This document shows positions 15,845 through 24,779 of a stretch of 64,000 nt of DNA, piece by piece; the first letter of the stretch is position 1, and every line of letters starts with the position of its first letter. This DNA comes from an uncultured Christensenella sp. (GTDB lineage: Bacteria > Bacillota > Clostridia > Christensenellales > Pumilibacteraceae): positions 248,001-312,000 of the forward strand of contig CAJTND010000001.1 of the NCBI GenBank assembly GCA_910577995.1, given 5' to 3'. Both the position numbers and the translations under genes were made by a program. The notes beneath the pieces were generated by a model. That model saw nothing but the letters and a program-made list of their open reading frames with translations, made no database searches and had not been told where the DNA came from.

Positions 15845-17088
15845 AGTCCCAAATTCCCCGTGCCGATGAGCATCGACAAAAACAGTATATAAAGAAAAGT
15901 CATGGCTATAACAGTCGTCGCTATCATCGACGACGATTTGGAAATGGACGTCAGTATACCGCAAAACCTGTCGCCGCCCATCGGCTCGGCGAGCGCGGCG
16001 GTCAGCTTGAGCGTAAGAGTGAACACGGCGAGCCGCATGACCGTCGGCGCGACGCCGAGCACTATCAGCACTATCGCGCTCGAACCAAGCGCGTTCTTGA
16101 TAAGGATATTGCCCGCCATCAAAAAATCGAAGCCCTGCGACAGATATCCGCCTATTATCGGCACGTACTTAGACACCGCGAACCGCGCCGCACGTATCGA
16201 TATCCCGTCGCGCACCGACGCAGTCAAACCCGAAACGCCCATCACCGTCACGAACAAAAAGAACGCCGTGCCCAAAAACCACTTGCACGCCGAACGGAAA
16301 AAGTCCGCGGTCTTGTCAAGCTTGACCGCCGACGACACCGAACCTATTATATCAAACACGAGCGACATGAGCAGCGCCGGCAGAGCGAGATACGTGACGC
16401 AATTAGTCATGCCGCCGCCGAGTATGGCTATAGACGGCGTGTACACTCCGGCTGATGCGGTCGCGCCCGCCGCGGTCATGAGCGTGATAAGGACGGGCGA
16501 CACCGCGTTTATCTGCGTTTTTACCGACGTGACGAACCGCACCGCATCGGCGAGCACCGACGAAAAATACCCGACGATAAGCGTCAGCGCGACCGCGCCC
16601 GTCGAGAAGAACACGACGCGTTCTATCGATTCGGATGCGTACTTGCCTTTTACCGAGTTGAGCAGGTTGTAAGCAATGACGATCGCGAGTACGGACAGCA
16701 ACATGGGCAAAAATTCGAGCACGTTCGCGCCGAGCAAGCTCAGCACATACGAAAGAACGTTGCCGAACTCGTTTTTTGCCTCGCCGTCCGCGATCGCGCG
16801 TATGCGCTCGACGATATCGGAAAAGCCGAAAGCCGCGAGCTGGTCGGAGTCGAGCATATCGATAATGCTCTGAACGCCGTCGAGATCGAGCTTGCCGAGT
16901 AGGTCGTCGACGCTGTCGGGGATGCTCTCGTCTTTGCCGCTCTCCACGCCGTCTGCCGCGCGCGCCGCGCATACATACCGCGAAGCATCGCCGCCGCCGT
17001 TATTGCTCCCTTCCGATGCGAACACGGACGCGAGCGCGAGCGCCGCCAACAGGGCGAGCGTCGCTATTACGAAAATCATTTTTTTCAT
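15841..17088 (-). CDS. spoIIIAE: Stage III sporulation protein AE
   Basis: A 415-residue polytopic membrane protein with a signal peptide (about 1-24), a soluble stretch (about 45-110) and some seven or eight membrane helices. It is a membrane component of the SpoIIIA transenvelope complex that keeps the engulfed forespore active. Characteristic segments include TLMTAAGATASAGVYTP and YLSQGFDFLMAG. Four-base overlaps with spoIIIAD (ATGA) and spoIIIAF. Confidence 0.94.
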   Translation of the reverse strand: MKKMIFVIATLALLAALALASVFASEGSNNGGGDASRYVCAARAADGVESGKDESIPDSVDDLLGKLDLDGVQSIIDMLDSDQLAAFGFSDIVERIRAIADGEAKNEFGNVLSYVLSLLGANVLEFLPMLLSVLAIVIAYNLLNSVKGKYASESIERVVFFSTGAVALTLIVGYFSSVLADAVRFVTSVKTQINAVSPVLITLMTAAGATASAGVYTPSIAILGGGMTNCVTYLALPALLMSLVFDIIGSVSSAVKLDKTADFFRSACKWFLGTAFFLFVTVMGVSGLTASVRDGISIRAARFAVSKYVPIIGGYLSQGFDFLMAGNILIKNALGSSAIVLIVLGVAPTVMRLAVFTLTLKLTAALAEPMGGDRFCGILTSISKSSSMIATTVIAMTFLYILFLSMLIGTGNLGL

Positions 17089-17471
17089 GAAAGCATCTCT
17101 GCGATAAACTCGAACAGTTTGACTACCGTGGGCAACGACGACGCGACGATCATCAGCTTGCCGGCGAGCGTCACTTTGTCGGCGAGCGACGGCAGTCCCG
17201 CGTCCTCGGTCAGCGATGCGGAAAACTCCGCTATGTACCCGACGGCTATCACCTTGAATATAAGCGTTACGACGGACGCCGCTATCCCCGCGCGCTTGGC
17301 TATCGACGATATCACCGAGAAAATATCGGAAAAATAGTCGACGACCGACAGTATGACGATTATCCCGCCGGCGAAAGCGACGAGAACGGCAAGCTCGCTC
17401 TTGATATCGCGCAGAACGAGGGCGCAGAACGCCGTGACGAGCGCGATCGCCGCTATGCGGAATATCTCCAT
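17085..17471 (-). CDS. spoIIIAD: Stage III sporulation protein AD
   Basis: A 128-residue membrane protein with about four helices, homologous to spoIIIAC and part of the same channel complex. Features: VLRDIKSELAVLVAFAGGI near the N-terminus and FSASLTEDAGLPSLADKVTLAGKLMI near the C-terminus, both typical. It follows spoIIIAC by one base. Confidence 0.93.
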   Translation of the reverse strand: MEIFRIAAIALVTAFCALVLRDIKSELAVLVAFAGGIIVILSVVDYFSDIFSVISSIAKRAGIAASVVTLIFKVIAVGYIAEFSASLTEDAGLPSLADKVTLAGKLMIVASSLPTVVKLFEFIAEMLS

Positions 17472-17472
17472 G

Positions 17473-17676
17473 TCAGTACATACCGAAAACGCTTCTAAGC
17501 GTATCGAAAAGCTGACCTATCATATCGACGATCATAATAAGCACTATGACAAGCCCGGCGAGCGTGACGAGCGTCGCTATCTCGTCCTTGTCGGCTTTTT
17601 TGAGTATCTGATTGATTATCGCGGTAATCAGTCCGACCGCCGCTATCTTGAAAATTATATCTATGCCCATGCCCAC
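17473..17676 (-). CDS. spoIIIAC: Stage III sporulation protein AC
   Basis: A 67-residue protein of two membrane helices with the family pattern IDIIFKIAAVGLITAIINQILKKADKDEIATLVTLAG (shown over residues 4-40, key residues K28, D30, E32). Length is as in other spore formers. ATG at 17676 or 17670. It directly abuts spoIIIAB. Confidence 0.94.
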   Translation of the reverse strand: MGMGIDIIFKIAAVGLITAIINQILKKADKDEIATLVTLAGLVIVLIMIVDMIGQLFDTLRSVFGMY

Positions 17677-18165
17677 CTACAAAAACAAAACGCCCACGCC
17701 CAGACCGAACAGAAACCCGAGCTTGACGGCGAGCGCACCGTACTTTTCCGACTTTTCCTTAGCCGCGTCGCGGAGCTTGCAGAAGCTCGAGCCGTAAGCG
17801 TCGAGTTCTTTCAGCTGCGCGTCGCCGTCCGATCTTCCGAGCGACGCAAAGAATCCGCATACCGCTTTGTGCACGGGCGCGGACAAATACCCTTTGCTTA
17901 TTTCGAGCGTTCCGTCCTTTTCCGCGGCGTATTTTAGGTATTCGCCGATGTTGACGGTCAGTCTGTCGCTTTCCGACTTGTACCCGCGCAGTATGTCCGC
18001 CGCGCCGTCCTTGCGGTAAGAAATATTGCGTTTAAGCTCGTCTATCATAGCGCACACGCCCGAAAGGTACGCGAGGTCGCGCCGATATGCGCGCATGACG
18101 GTAAAGCCCGCCGCCGTGCCTATCGCCGTAAAGACGAATATCAACAGTATCTTAGTGCCTATCAC
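17677..18165 (-). CDS. spoIIIAB: Stage III sporulation protein AB
   Basis: A 162-residue protein with an N-terminal membrane helix, a cytoplasmic helical domain and a C-terminal hydrophobic stretch (FLFGLGVGVLFL). The family mark GYLSAPVHKAVCGFFASLG and the following LDAYGSSFCKLRDAAKEKSEKYG are evident. The GTG at 18165 overlaps the spoIIIAA stop (GTGA). SpoIIIAB interacts with the SpoIIIAA ATPase in the complex. Confidence 0.9.
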   Translation of the reverse strand: MIGTKILLIFVFTAIGTAAGFTVMRAYRRDLAYLSGVCAMIDELKRNISYRKDGAADILRGYKSESDRLTVNIGEYLKYAAEKDGTLEISKGYLSAPVHKAVCGFFASLGRSDGDAQLKELDAYGSSFCKLRDAAKEKSEKYGALAVKLGFLFGLGVGVLFL

Positions 18166-19067
18166 GCCGCACGCTCCGCCCCGTCCGCGTGATAGACCGA
18201 CACGCCCCTTACGGGCGCATCGCCTATCACCGCATACCGCGCGAACACGCGCCGCGCCGCTATCTCCGCAAGGTCGGGCTTTTGCAGCAGCTCCGCCACG
18301 CTCGACGCGTGCGCGGTAGCGATCACGCTTACTCCGCTGTACGCCGCGCGCACCACGCTTTCGGTATCCTCTTTGAACAGCTCGTCCGTCATTATCACGT
18401 CGGGTCGCATATGCGCTATCCCCGAGCGCAGTACAGCATGCTTGTCCGCGCCGCTGATAACGTCCGTCCGCGGACCGACGTTCAGCGTCGGCACGCCTTT
18501 GACCGACGCGGCTATCTCGTACTTCTCGTCGCACAGCATGACGTTGTGCCCGTGCTCCGAAACTATCCTGCAAAGATCGCGCAGTACCGTCGTTTTGCCC
18601 GCGCCCGGCGGAGAAACTATGAGCGTGCTCTCTATCCGTCCGCCCGCCGCTATCTTGCCGAACAGCGTCGCGCCGCAGCCTATCACCTCGTGCGGTATGC
18701 GGATATTGACCGACGAAAAATCTTTAAGCGCGGTTATGCTTCCGCCCGACATAACGGCGCTGCCGCAAACGCCTATCCTTATCCCGCCCGATACGGCGAC
18801 GTAACCGCGCTTCAACGTTTCCGTCACCGTGTATATAGAGCGTCCGCACGCGCGCATAACTACCTGCTCCGCCTCGTTCGGGCTTGCGGAAAAAGCTCCG
18901 CCCGCGTCGCGCGTGATACCGTTCGGTGCGAGGTAATAGTACACTCCGTCGTAACACACGCCGACGGGCAAGCCGTTGCGTATACGCAGCTCGCACAGCT
19001 TGTCCGCGTTCAGCCCGGCGAGCGCGGCGGCGTACTTATCGGGTATGAGCCGAAACAACTCTTCCAT
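18162..19067 (-). CDS. spoIIIAA: Stage III sporulation protein AA, secretion ATPase-like
   Basis: A 301-residue ATPase related to type II/IV secretion ATPases; first gene of the operon. Walker A is PPGAGKTT (153-160), Walker B lies in PDVIMTDEL, and a final Arg-rich region follows. The protein is thought to energise the SpoIIIA channel. The ATG at 19067 has no ribosome site. A sigma-E-like promoter ends 7 bases upstream, so the transcript may be leaderless. Confidence 0.95.
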   Translation of the reverse strand: MEELFRLIPDKYAAALAGLNADKLCELRIRNGLPVGVCYDGVYYYLAPNGITRDAGGAFSASPNEAEQVVMRACGRSIYTVTETLKRGYVAVSGGIRIGVCGSAVMSGGSITALKDFSSVNIRIPHEVIGCGATLFGKIAAGGRIESTLIVSPPGAGKTTVLRDLCRIVSEHGHNVMLCDEKYEIAASVKGVPTLNVGPRTDVISGADKHAVLRSGIAHMRPDVIMTDELFKEDTESVVRAAYSGVSVIATAHASSVAELLQKPDLAEIAARRVFARYAVIGDAPVRGVSVYHADGAERAA

Positions 19068-19074
19068 ACCGATA

Positions 19075-19103
19075 TATTTATGGCGGAACGCGCGCTAATA
19101 TGT
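19075..19103 (-). promoter_or_regulatory. Candidate sigma-E promoter of the spoIIIA operon
   Basis: On the minus strand, -35 ACATATT (19097-19103), 14-base spacer and -10 CATAAATA (19075-19082), close to the sigma-E consensus (MATATT and CATACANT). spoIIIA is a sigma-E operon in B. subtilis. The -10 box is 7 bases from the start codon. Confidence 0.55.
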
Positions 19104-19127
19104 TCAACTTTTTGTCCGCGCGGTTTT

Positions 19128-19162
19128 TCCGCAAAATAAATCGGCAGGCGCAGACCTGCCGA
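19128..19162 (-). terminator. Terminator after efp
   Basis: Stem CGGCAGG/CCTGCCG with a 6-base loop followed on the minus strand by ATTTATTTT, about 30 bases beyond the efp stop. Confidence 0.8.
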
Positions 19163-19191
19163 AATACTCGATGAATATTATATCGCCGTAA

Positions 19192-19752
19192 TTATTTGAC
19201 GCGCTCCATGTACGTTCCCGTGCGCGTATCGACGCGTATCTTGTCGCCCGTGCTTACAAACAGCGGTACGCCGATGGTGAAGCCCGTTTCGAGCGTCGCC
19301 GGCTTGTTGCCGGGCTTGGAAGTATCGCCCTGTATGCCGGCCTCGGTGTCGGCAATCACGAGTTCGACGAAGTTGGGCGGTTCTACCGCGAACGGCGAGC
19401 CCTTGTACGACGATATGGAAACCGTCATTTCTTCCTTGATGAATCTGAGCGCGTCGGCGCAGATCTCGCGGTTGAGCGGAAGCATATCGAACGTTTCCGT
19501 ATCCATGAAGTAATACAGATCGCCGTCGCTGTACGAATATTGATACTCGCGGCGCTCGATGTGCGCCTCCTCGTACTTGTCGGACGGGTTGAACGTGTTT
19601 TCGAGAACCTGCCCCGTGATGACGTTTTTGATCTTGGTGCGGACGAACGCCGAGCCCTTGCCGGGTTTGACGTGCTGGAATTCGACGACGGTATATACCT
19701 TGCCGTCCATTTCAAACGTAGTGCCTTTGCGGAAATCCCCTGCGGATACCAT
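19192..19752 (-). CDS. efp: Translation elongation factor P
   Basis: A 186-residue EF-P, which relieves ribosome stalling at polyproline. The three beta domains are present; the tip loop reads HVKPGKGSAFVRT with Lys at the modifiable position, and the family signature region near the C-terminus contains ADTEAGIQGDT and KPATLETG. Strong ribosome site (GGAGGGAG region). It is followed by a terminator and preceded by pepP at 21 bases, a common arrangement next to spoIIIA. Confidence 0.97.
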   Translation of the reverse strand: MVSAGDFRKGTTFEMDGKVYTVVEFQHVKPGKGSAFVRTKIKNVITGQVLENTFNPSDKYEEAHIERREYQYSYSDGDLYYFMDTETFDMLPLNREICADALRFIKEEMTVSISSYKGSPFAVEPPNFVELVIADTEAGIQGDTSKPGNKPATLETGFTIGVPLFVSTGDKIRVDTRTGTYMERVK

Positions 19753-19773
19753 AACTCCCTCCTTCGGAATAAA

Positions 19774-20826
19774 TTAGATGATAAGTTTTTTATCGTAACT
19801 CGTAATGTCTTCTACGCCGTCCTGCTTAACGACAAGCATATCTTCAATACGAACTCCGCCGAGCTCGGGCACATATATGCCGGGTTCTGCGGTTATTACC
19901 ATGTTCGGCTGCAAAACGATATCCGCGCCCGACCCGACCCGCGGGAACTCGTGGATGTCTATGCCGACGCCGTGCCCGAACGAATGACCGAAGTTATCGC
20001 CGTAGCCGTTGGCGGTGATAAACTCGCGCGCGAGCGCGTCGGCGTCGTTGCAGGTCATGCCGGCTTTGATGTTTTGGATCGCGTACTCCTGCGCGTTCTT
20101 GACTATCTCGTACACCTTGGCGAGCTTTTCGCCCGGATCGCCTATGCAGAAGGTACGCGTCATATCCGAGCAGTAGCCGCGGTATTTCGCGCCCATATCG
20201 ACGAGTATAAGATCGTCGCGTTCGAGCTTGATATCCGACGGGTGATGGTGCGGCTGCGCGCTGTTCGCGCCGAAAGCGGTTATCGTTTCAAACGAGTATT
20301 TATCCGCTCCGCCTATAGCCATATTGTAATTGATCTCCGCCATCAGTTCGCGCTCCGTCATGCCCGGCTTTGCGGACGATATCGCCTTTTTGAGCGCGGC
20401 TTCCGCGATGGACTGCGCGCGCTTGATAAAGCCTATCTCTTCCTCGGTCTTGATCGCGCGCTTGGCTTCTATCACCGCGTCGGCGGGCTTGAGCTTGAAA
20501 GCTTTGAGCGCGTCCTTGAACTCGCGGAACTCGCCGACCGACATGCTCTCCTCATAGCCGACGGTCTTTGCGCCGAGCTTCTCGAGCGTCGCCGCTATCT
20601 TGGAATAGAACTCGGAAAACGAAGAAATAACGATATCGAAGTCGGCGGCGCACTGTCTTGCCTCCGTTTCGTATCTGAAATCGGTTATAAAAACGCGCTC
20701 GTCGCGCGACACGATGACCGCGCCGAACGAACTCTCGAACCGCGTAAAATAAAACCTGTTCGACTCGTTCATGAATACGAACGCGTCGGGTCTTCCCTTT
20801 CCGTTGAATAGATCGGCAGTTTCCAT
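19774..20826 (-). CDS. pepP: Xaa-Pro aminopeptidase, M24 family
   Basis: A 350-residue metallopeptidase releasing N-terminal residues before proline. The pita-bread domain has the five metal ligands in order: D in LILVDMGA, D in GYCSDMTRTF, H in GHGVGIDIHE, E in TAEPGIY and E in VRIEDM; the substrate His lies in HHHPSD. An N-terminal creatinase-like domain (about 1-125) is present. It has its own promoter (20844-20872) with AGGT near the ATG. Pairing with efp is common in Bacillota. Confidence 0.95.
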   Translation of the reverse strand: METADLFNGKGRPDAFVFMNESNRFYFTRFESSFGAVIVSRDERVFITDFRYETEARQCAADFDIVISSFSEFYSKIAATLEKLGAKTVGYEESMSVGEFREFKDALKAFKLKPADAVIEAKRAIKTEEEIGFIKRAQSIAEAALKKAISSAKPGMTERELMAEINYNMAIGGADKYSFETITAFGANSAQPHHHPSDIKLERDDLILVDMGAKYRGYCSDMTRTFCIGDPGEKLAKVYEIVKNAQEYAIQNIKAGMTCNDADALAREFITANGYGDNFGHSFGHGVGIDIHEFPRVGSGADIVLQPNMVITAEPGIYVPELGGVRIEDMLVVKQDGVEDITSYDKKLII

Positions 20827-20843
20827 GATCTTACCTCGAAATC

Positions 20844-20872
20844 AGTATAACATATTTGTTTTCGTTTGTTAA
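20844..20872 (-). promoter_or_regulatory. Sigma-A promoter of pepP-efp
   Basis: On the minus strand, -35 TTAACA (20867-20872), 17-base spacer and -10 TATACT (20844-20849). The -35 overlaps the stop codon of the upstream gene. Confidence 0.7.
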
Positions 20873-21711
20873 GCGTTTTTGTGCATTTTTTTCATGGCGA
20901 GCGCATCGTCCGACATCGTGCCGTCCGACTCGCAGACGATATACGGCGACATCTTGTATTCGTCGAACAGCTCGGCGAGCGGCGCATATTCCGGTCCGTA
21001 CTTTTCGTCGGCGAACGTAAGGTGCTTGATCTCGCCCTTGTCGCCGTACTGTATCTTGGAAAAATGCACATGCATTTGCGACGCTTTGTCGAATCCGAGC
21101 CTGTCTACGGTGTAATCGAGTATCCGCCTGTAATCGTCTTTGGTTTTGAGTCCGCCGTGCGAGTACGCGTTGATATGCCCGAAGTCGAAGCACGGATAAA
21201 ACTTGCGATATAGCGTGCAAAACCCGACGACCTCCTCGACAGTGCCTATCTGATTTGTCTTGCCCATCGTTTCGAGGCATATCTTTGCCCCGTCGTCGAG
21301 CGCGTCCGCCGCTTCCGCCAGCAGCATCAGGTTTGATTCCGCGGCGGCTACCGCGTCTTTTCTCGCCGCCTTGCCGCAAGCCGCAGGATGGACGACGACG
21401 CGCGTCCCGCCCATTTTGCGGCACGCCTCCGCCGCCTGCATCACGTACCCGACGGATTTTTTTATCATCTCGGGATCGGGATTGGAAAAATTAGTATAGT
21501 ACGGCGCGTGCGCGCTGATTGCGATATCGTACTTTTGAAACTCGGTCTTTATCTTCTCCGCGGTCGCGTCGGTCATACTCACGCCGCGACCGAAAGAATA
21601 CTCGAAGGCGTTAAGCCCGAGCGCGTGCAGGTATTCCGCTTCCTCGTAGGTGTGCTTTCTGCCGGACGCATAAAAAGCGTCGCTGTTGCCCGACGGTCCG
21701 ATACGTATCAT
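20869..21711 (-). CDS. AP endonuclease family 2 TIM-barrel protein (endonuclease IV-like)
   Basis: A 280-residue protein resembling Nfo, which cleaves DNA at abasic sites using a trinuclear metal centre. Candidate ligands in order: H in SAHAPYY, H in VVHPAA, E in CLETMGK, D and H in FDFGHINA, H in MHVHFSK and E in CESDGT. The ATG at 21711 overlaps the ribF stop (ATGA). The sequence departs somewhat from classical Nfo, so a sugar-isomerase-like activity cannot be excluded, but the DFGH and AHAPYY motifs favour endonuclease IV. Confidence 0.82.
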   Translation of the reverse strand: MIRIGPSGNSDAFYASGRKHTYEEAEYLHALGLNAFEYSFGRGVSMTDATAEKIKTEFQKYDIAISAHAPYYTNFSNPDPEMIKKSVGYVMQAAEACRKMGGTRVVVHPAACGKAARKDAVAAAESNLMLLAEAADALDDGAKICLETMGKTNQIGTVEEVVGFCTLYRKFYPCFDFGHINAYSHGGLKTKDDYRRILDYTVDRLGFDKASQMHVHFSKIQYGDKGEIKHLTFADEKYGPEYAPLAELFDEYKMSPYIVCESDGTMSDDALAMKKMHKNA

Positions 21712-22589
21712 TTGCCGCTCCACTTGATATCCTCATGCACCTGCTTGGAGAGCAGAGCGGGCGTATCGAAACGCTTGACGGGACGGATATATTTGATAAA
21801 TTTAAGCGTGATGCTCTCATCGTAGATATTATCGGAAAACCCGTCTATCATGACCTCGGTCTCCGTCTTTGTAAGTCCGAAAGTCGGACGCGCGCCTATG
21901 TTGGCAGCGCCGTTGTACGTCCTGTCGCCGACGATGCACTGCACGCCGTAAACGCCGGACGCGGGCAAGAGCTTGTCCGTCGGTATCTTGAGATTGGCTG
22001 TAGGTATGTCGAACATACGCCCCGCGCCGCGCCCGTGCACGACCTTACCCGTCGCGAAAAACGGCGTGCCGAGGAACTTATTGGCTTCGGCGATATTGCC
22101 TGCGGCGAGCAGTTCTTTGACGAGCGTCGTCGACACGCGAGTACCGTCGAGCTCGAACTTGTCTATTATCTTGCACGGCACGCCGTGCGCCGCGCAGTAC
22201 GCCCTCAGCAGCTCCGCATCGCCCTTTGCGCCCGCGCCGAATAAGTGGTCGTAGCCGCAAACGACGGCTTTTATCCCGTATTCGGAGAACACGCCGTCGA
22301 GGAACTGCTCTGCGGGCGTATCCTTGAGCCTCTTATCGAACTTTATAGGCAGTACATGATCGCACAGACCGTCGAGCAGAGCGCAACGCTCGGCGTATGT
22401 ATACACTGCTTTTTCCTCGCGGTTGAACAGCTTATAAGCGTTGTTACTGAACGTCGCGACGCAGCTCTCGAGCCCGTGCTCGGCGGCAAAGCCGCGCATT
22501 TCTTCGATGATACGCCTGTGACCGAGGTGCATGCTGTCGAAGTAGCCGAGAGCAAGACATACTTCCGATTCGGGTGTAAGCTCTTTCAT
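21708..22589 (-). CDS. ribF: Bifunctional riboflavin kinase/FAD synthetase
   Basis: A 293-residue enzyme making FMN and FAD. The N-terminal nucleotidyltransferase domain has LGYFDSMHLGHR (usual form GxFDGVHxGH); the C-terminal flavokinase domain has GRMFDIPTANL, PASGVYGVQC and NIGARPTFG. The Gly-to-Ser and Val-to-Met changes in the first motif are unusual but keep the His pair. truB is just upstream, as in most Bacillota. Confidence 0.95.
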   Translation of the reverse strand: MKELTPESEVCLALGYFDSMHLGHRRIIEEMRGFAAEHGLESCVATFSNNAYKLFNREEKAVYTYAERCALLDGLCDHVLPIKFDKRLKDTPAEQFLDGVFSEYGIKAVVCGYDHLFGAGAKGDAELLRAYCAAHGVPCKIIDKFELDGTRVSTTLVKELLAAGNIAEANKFLGTPFFATGKVVHGRGAGRMFDIPTANLKIPTDKLLPASGVYGVQCIVGDRTYNGAANIGARPTFGLTKTETEVMIDGFSDNIYDESITLKFIKYIRPVKRFDTPALLSKQVHEDIKWSGK

Positions 22590-22625
22590 GATAGCCTTCC
22601 TTGTCTGTTTTTTCCGCGCCGACGC

Positions 22626-23477
22626 TTAGTCGCCGTCGACGAGATATGTGATAATCTTGAGCGCGCCGTCGGCCGCCGCGCCTATGCCGTAGAATTTGCC
22701 GAGACAGTAGATCTTGAACCTCCCCTCGGCGTCGAACCCTATCCGCCTGCCGTTTTTGAGATCGGACTCATGCTCGGGCGGTACGTCGTACCGCGGCAGA
22801 TCGATAACCGTTTCCGCAGGACGAACAGCCTCGCCCTTTATCGCTTCGAGGTCATCGAGCGTGACGGAATCCTCTATGCGGAACGAGCCGCTGCGCGTGC
22901 GCCTTAAAAAAGTCAGCGTTGCGAGCGATCCGCACATCCTGCCGACGTCGCGGCAAATCGAACGTATGTACGTTCCCGACGAGCAGTCTATCTTAAAAAC
23001 GGCTTCGTCCATGCGCGGCTGACACACGAGCTCCGCGCCGTATATCTCGACCGTGACGGGCTTGGGCTCGACGGGCGCGCCGCCGCGAGCGAGCGCATAT
23101 GCGCGCTTACCGTCTATGTGCTTCGCGCTGTACGCCGGCGGCACTTGCTCTATCCTGCCGACGAGCGACTGCATCGCGTTGGACACGGCGTCGATGCTCG
23201 GTATGTCGGTGGTTGTCGCCGTCACCGTGCCGAGCGCGTCGAGCGTATCGGTCTCCGAGCCGAACTTGAATTTAGCGACATAAGTTTTGTCTTTGCCGCA
23301 CAAATAATCGAAAAGCCGCGTCGCCTTGCCAACGCCTATCGCGAGCACGCCTTCCGCCATAGGATCGAGCGTGCCCATATGCCCGACGGTCTTTTCGCCG
23401 AGCATGCGTTTTACACGCGCTACGGCGGCGGCGGACGATATGCCCGACGGCTTGTTAAGAACGATCATCCCGTTCAT
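22626..23477 (-). CDS. truB: tRNA pseudouridine(55) synthase
   Basis: A 283-residue enzyme forming pseudouridine 55 in the T loop. Motifs: GMIVLNKPSGISS at the start, KTVGHMGTLDPMAEGVLAIGVGKATR with the catalytic Asp, and CSSGTYIRSICRDVG. A C-terminal PUA-like extension ends in YGIGAA. The ATG overlaps nrnA (ATGA). Confidence 0.97.
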   Translation of the reverse strand: MNGMIVLNKPSGISSAAAVARVKRMLGEKTVGHMGTLDPMAEGVLAIGVGKATRLFDYLCGKDKTYVAKFKFGSETDTLDALGTVTATTTDIPSIDAVSNAMQSLVGRIEQVPPAYSAKHIDGKRAYALARGGAPVEPKPVTVEIYGAELVCQPRMDEAVFKIDCSSGTYIRSICRDVGRMCGSLATLTFLRRTRSGSFRIEDSVTLDDLEAIKGEAVRPAETVIDLPRYDVPPEHESDLKNGRRIGFDAEGRFKIYCLGKFYGIGAAADGALKIITYLVDGD

Positions 23478-24436
23478 TTCGCAACGCCGAGCGCCTCGGC
23501 TGCCGCCGATACTATCTTGTCCTTTACAAAGTCGAGCGTACCGCTTACCATACAGCCCGACGCGAGCTTATGCCCGCCGCCGCCGAACCGACCCGCAACA
23601 GCAGATACGTCCGCCTCGACCGAGCGCAGCGACACGCGCACCGTGCCGCCCTCCTGCTCGCACATCGATACAGCTATCTTGACGCCCTCTACGCTTTTTG
23701 CAAAGTCGATTAATCCCTCGGTATCCTCCGAGGTACAGCCGCACTCGCCGAGATCGGCAAGCGAAAGCGTCATCAGCGCGACCGCACCGCCGGCGTAGTA
23801 TTCCATGCCGTCGAGCGCGCGCGCGGTAAGCTTTATCTTGCGCTTTGACTTGTTGCAATATATATCGTGGTTAATCCTGCCTATATCAAGCCCGAGCTCC
23901 ATGAGTCCCATCGCCGCGGAAAAAGTGCGCGCGTCGGTATTGGAGTGCATAAAATGCCCCGTGTCGGTCGATATGCCGGTATACAGCAATTCCGCCGTTT
24001 GCCTGTCTATCAGCTCGGTATCCTTGAACAGCTCGTAGATGATAAGACACGTGCTCGACGCGCTTTCGTCCACGACGTTTATATCGCCGAACTTCGGATT
24101 GAACGGGTGATGATCTATATCGACCGCATGCTCCGCCGCTTCGAGCGCCGAGGAGTATGCGCCGAGCCGTTTCTCATTGGCGCAATCGACCGATATAAAC
24201 ACGTCGTACGACTTTTTCCGCGGCTTGCAAAACCTGTCGATATCGGGCAGGAACGCGAACGAAACAGGCTTGTCCGCATCGCACACCGCGTCCGCCGTTT
24301 TGCCGAGGTTTTCGCAGATCCTGCGCATGGCGAGCGCCGCGCCGATGCAATCGCCGTCGGGGCGCATATGTCCGCACACGAGGATATTTTTTCCGCTCTG
24401 GATAAGATCGATGAGCTTACTTGTCGTTTCCGTCAT
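23474..24436 (-). CDS. nrnA: DHH/DHHA1 phosphoesterase, NrnA-like oligoribonuclease/pAp phosphatase
   Basis: A 320-residue phosphoesterase. The DHH-type motif appears as AVDIDHHPFNPKFGDIN; an N-terminal CGHMRPDGDCIGAALAM carries further metal ligands, and the DHHA1 domain ends with GRFGGGGHKLASGC. NrnA degrades nanoRNA and dephosphorylates pAp. Its place between rbfA and truB is standard. It overlaps rbfA by 20 bases. Confidence 0.94.
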   Translation of the reverse strand: MTETTSKLIDLIQSGKNILVCGHMRPDGDCIGAALAMRRICENLGKTADAVCDADKPVSFAFLPDIDRFCKPRKKSYDVFISVDCANEKRLGAYSSALEAAEHAVDIDHHPFNPKFGDINVVDESASSTCLIIYELFKDTELIDRQTAELLYTGISTDTGHFMHSNTDARTFSAAMGLMELGLDIGRINHDIYCNKSKRKIKLTARALDGMEYYAGGAVALMTLSLADLGECGCTSEDTEGLIDFAKSVEGVKIAVSMCEQEGGTVRVSLRSVEADVSAVAGRFGGGGHKLASGCMVSGTLDFVKDKIVSAAAEALGVAK

Positions 24437-24779
24437 TTTTATGCAGTCCTTTTATCAGCGCGTCGATATGTTCGTAGTACGACTGCGACTTGTCTATCTC
24501 GAACTTCAACCGCGGTATGACGCGCATATCGCGGAGCTGTTCCGCCATGAGCCGCCGAATAAACCCCGCGCTGTTGTTGAGCGCGGCGAGCACTTCCGTA
24601 TCGTCGCCCTCGATATACACGTAGACCGTAGCATACTTGAGATCGCCCGATACCACGGCATCCACGACGCTTACGCCGTGGACGCGCGGATCTGCGACCT
24701 GAGTATCTATTATGACCGCGACGGCGCGCTTGACGACGCTGCCGACGCGTTCCGTCCTGTGACTGCCCTTGGACTTCAC
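24417..24779 (-). CDS. rbfA: Ribosome-binding factor A
   Basis: A 120-residue KH-fold protein for late 30S maturation. Typical segments: RTERVGSVVKRAVAVII, the DPRVHGVSVVDAVVSGDLKYATVYV strand region and the RRLMAEQLRDMRVIPRLKFEID helix-strand. The GTG at 24779 overlaps the infB stop (GTGA); the longer frame to 24869 is inside infB. Confidence 0.95.
   Translation of the reverse strand: MKSKGSHRTERVGSVVKRAVAVIIDTQVADPRVHGVSVVDAVVSGDLKYATVYVYIEGDDTEVLAALNNSAGFIRRLMAEQLRDMRVIPRLKFEIDKSQSYYEHIDALIKGLHKNDGNDK

Noticed and set aside
17100..19100. Frameshifts in spoIIIA genes because some frames extend far upstream
   Set aside because: GTG starts overlapping the preceding stop codons by four bases give normal-length SpoIIIAB and SpoIIIAF; no frameshift is needed.
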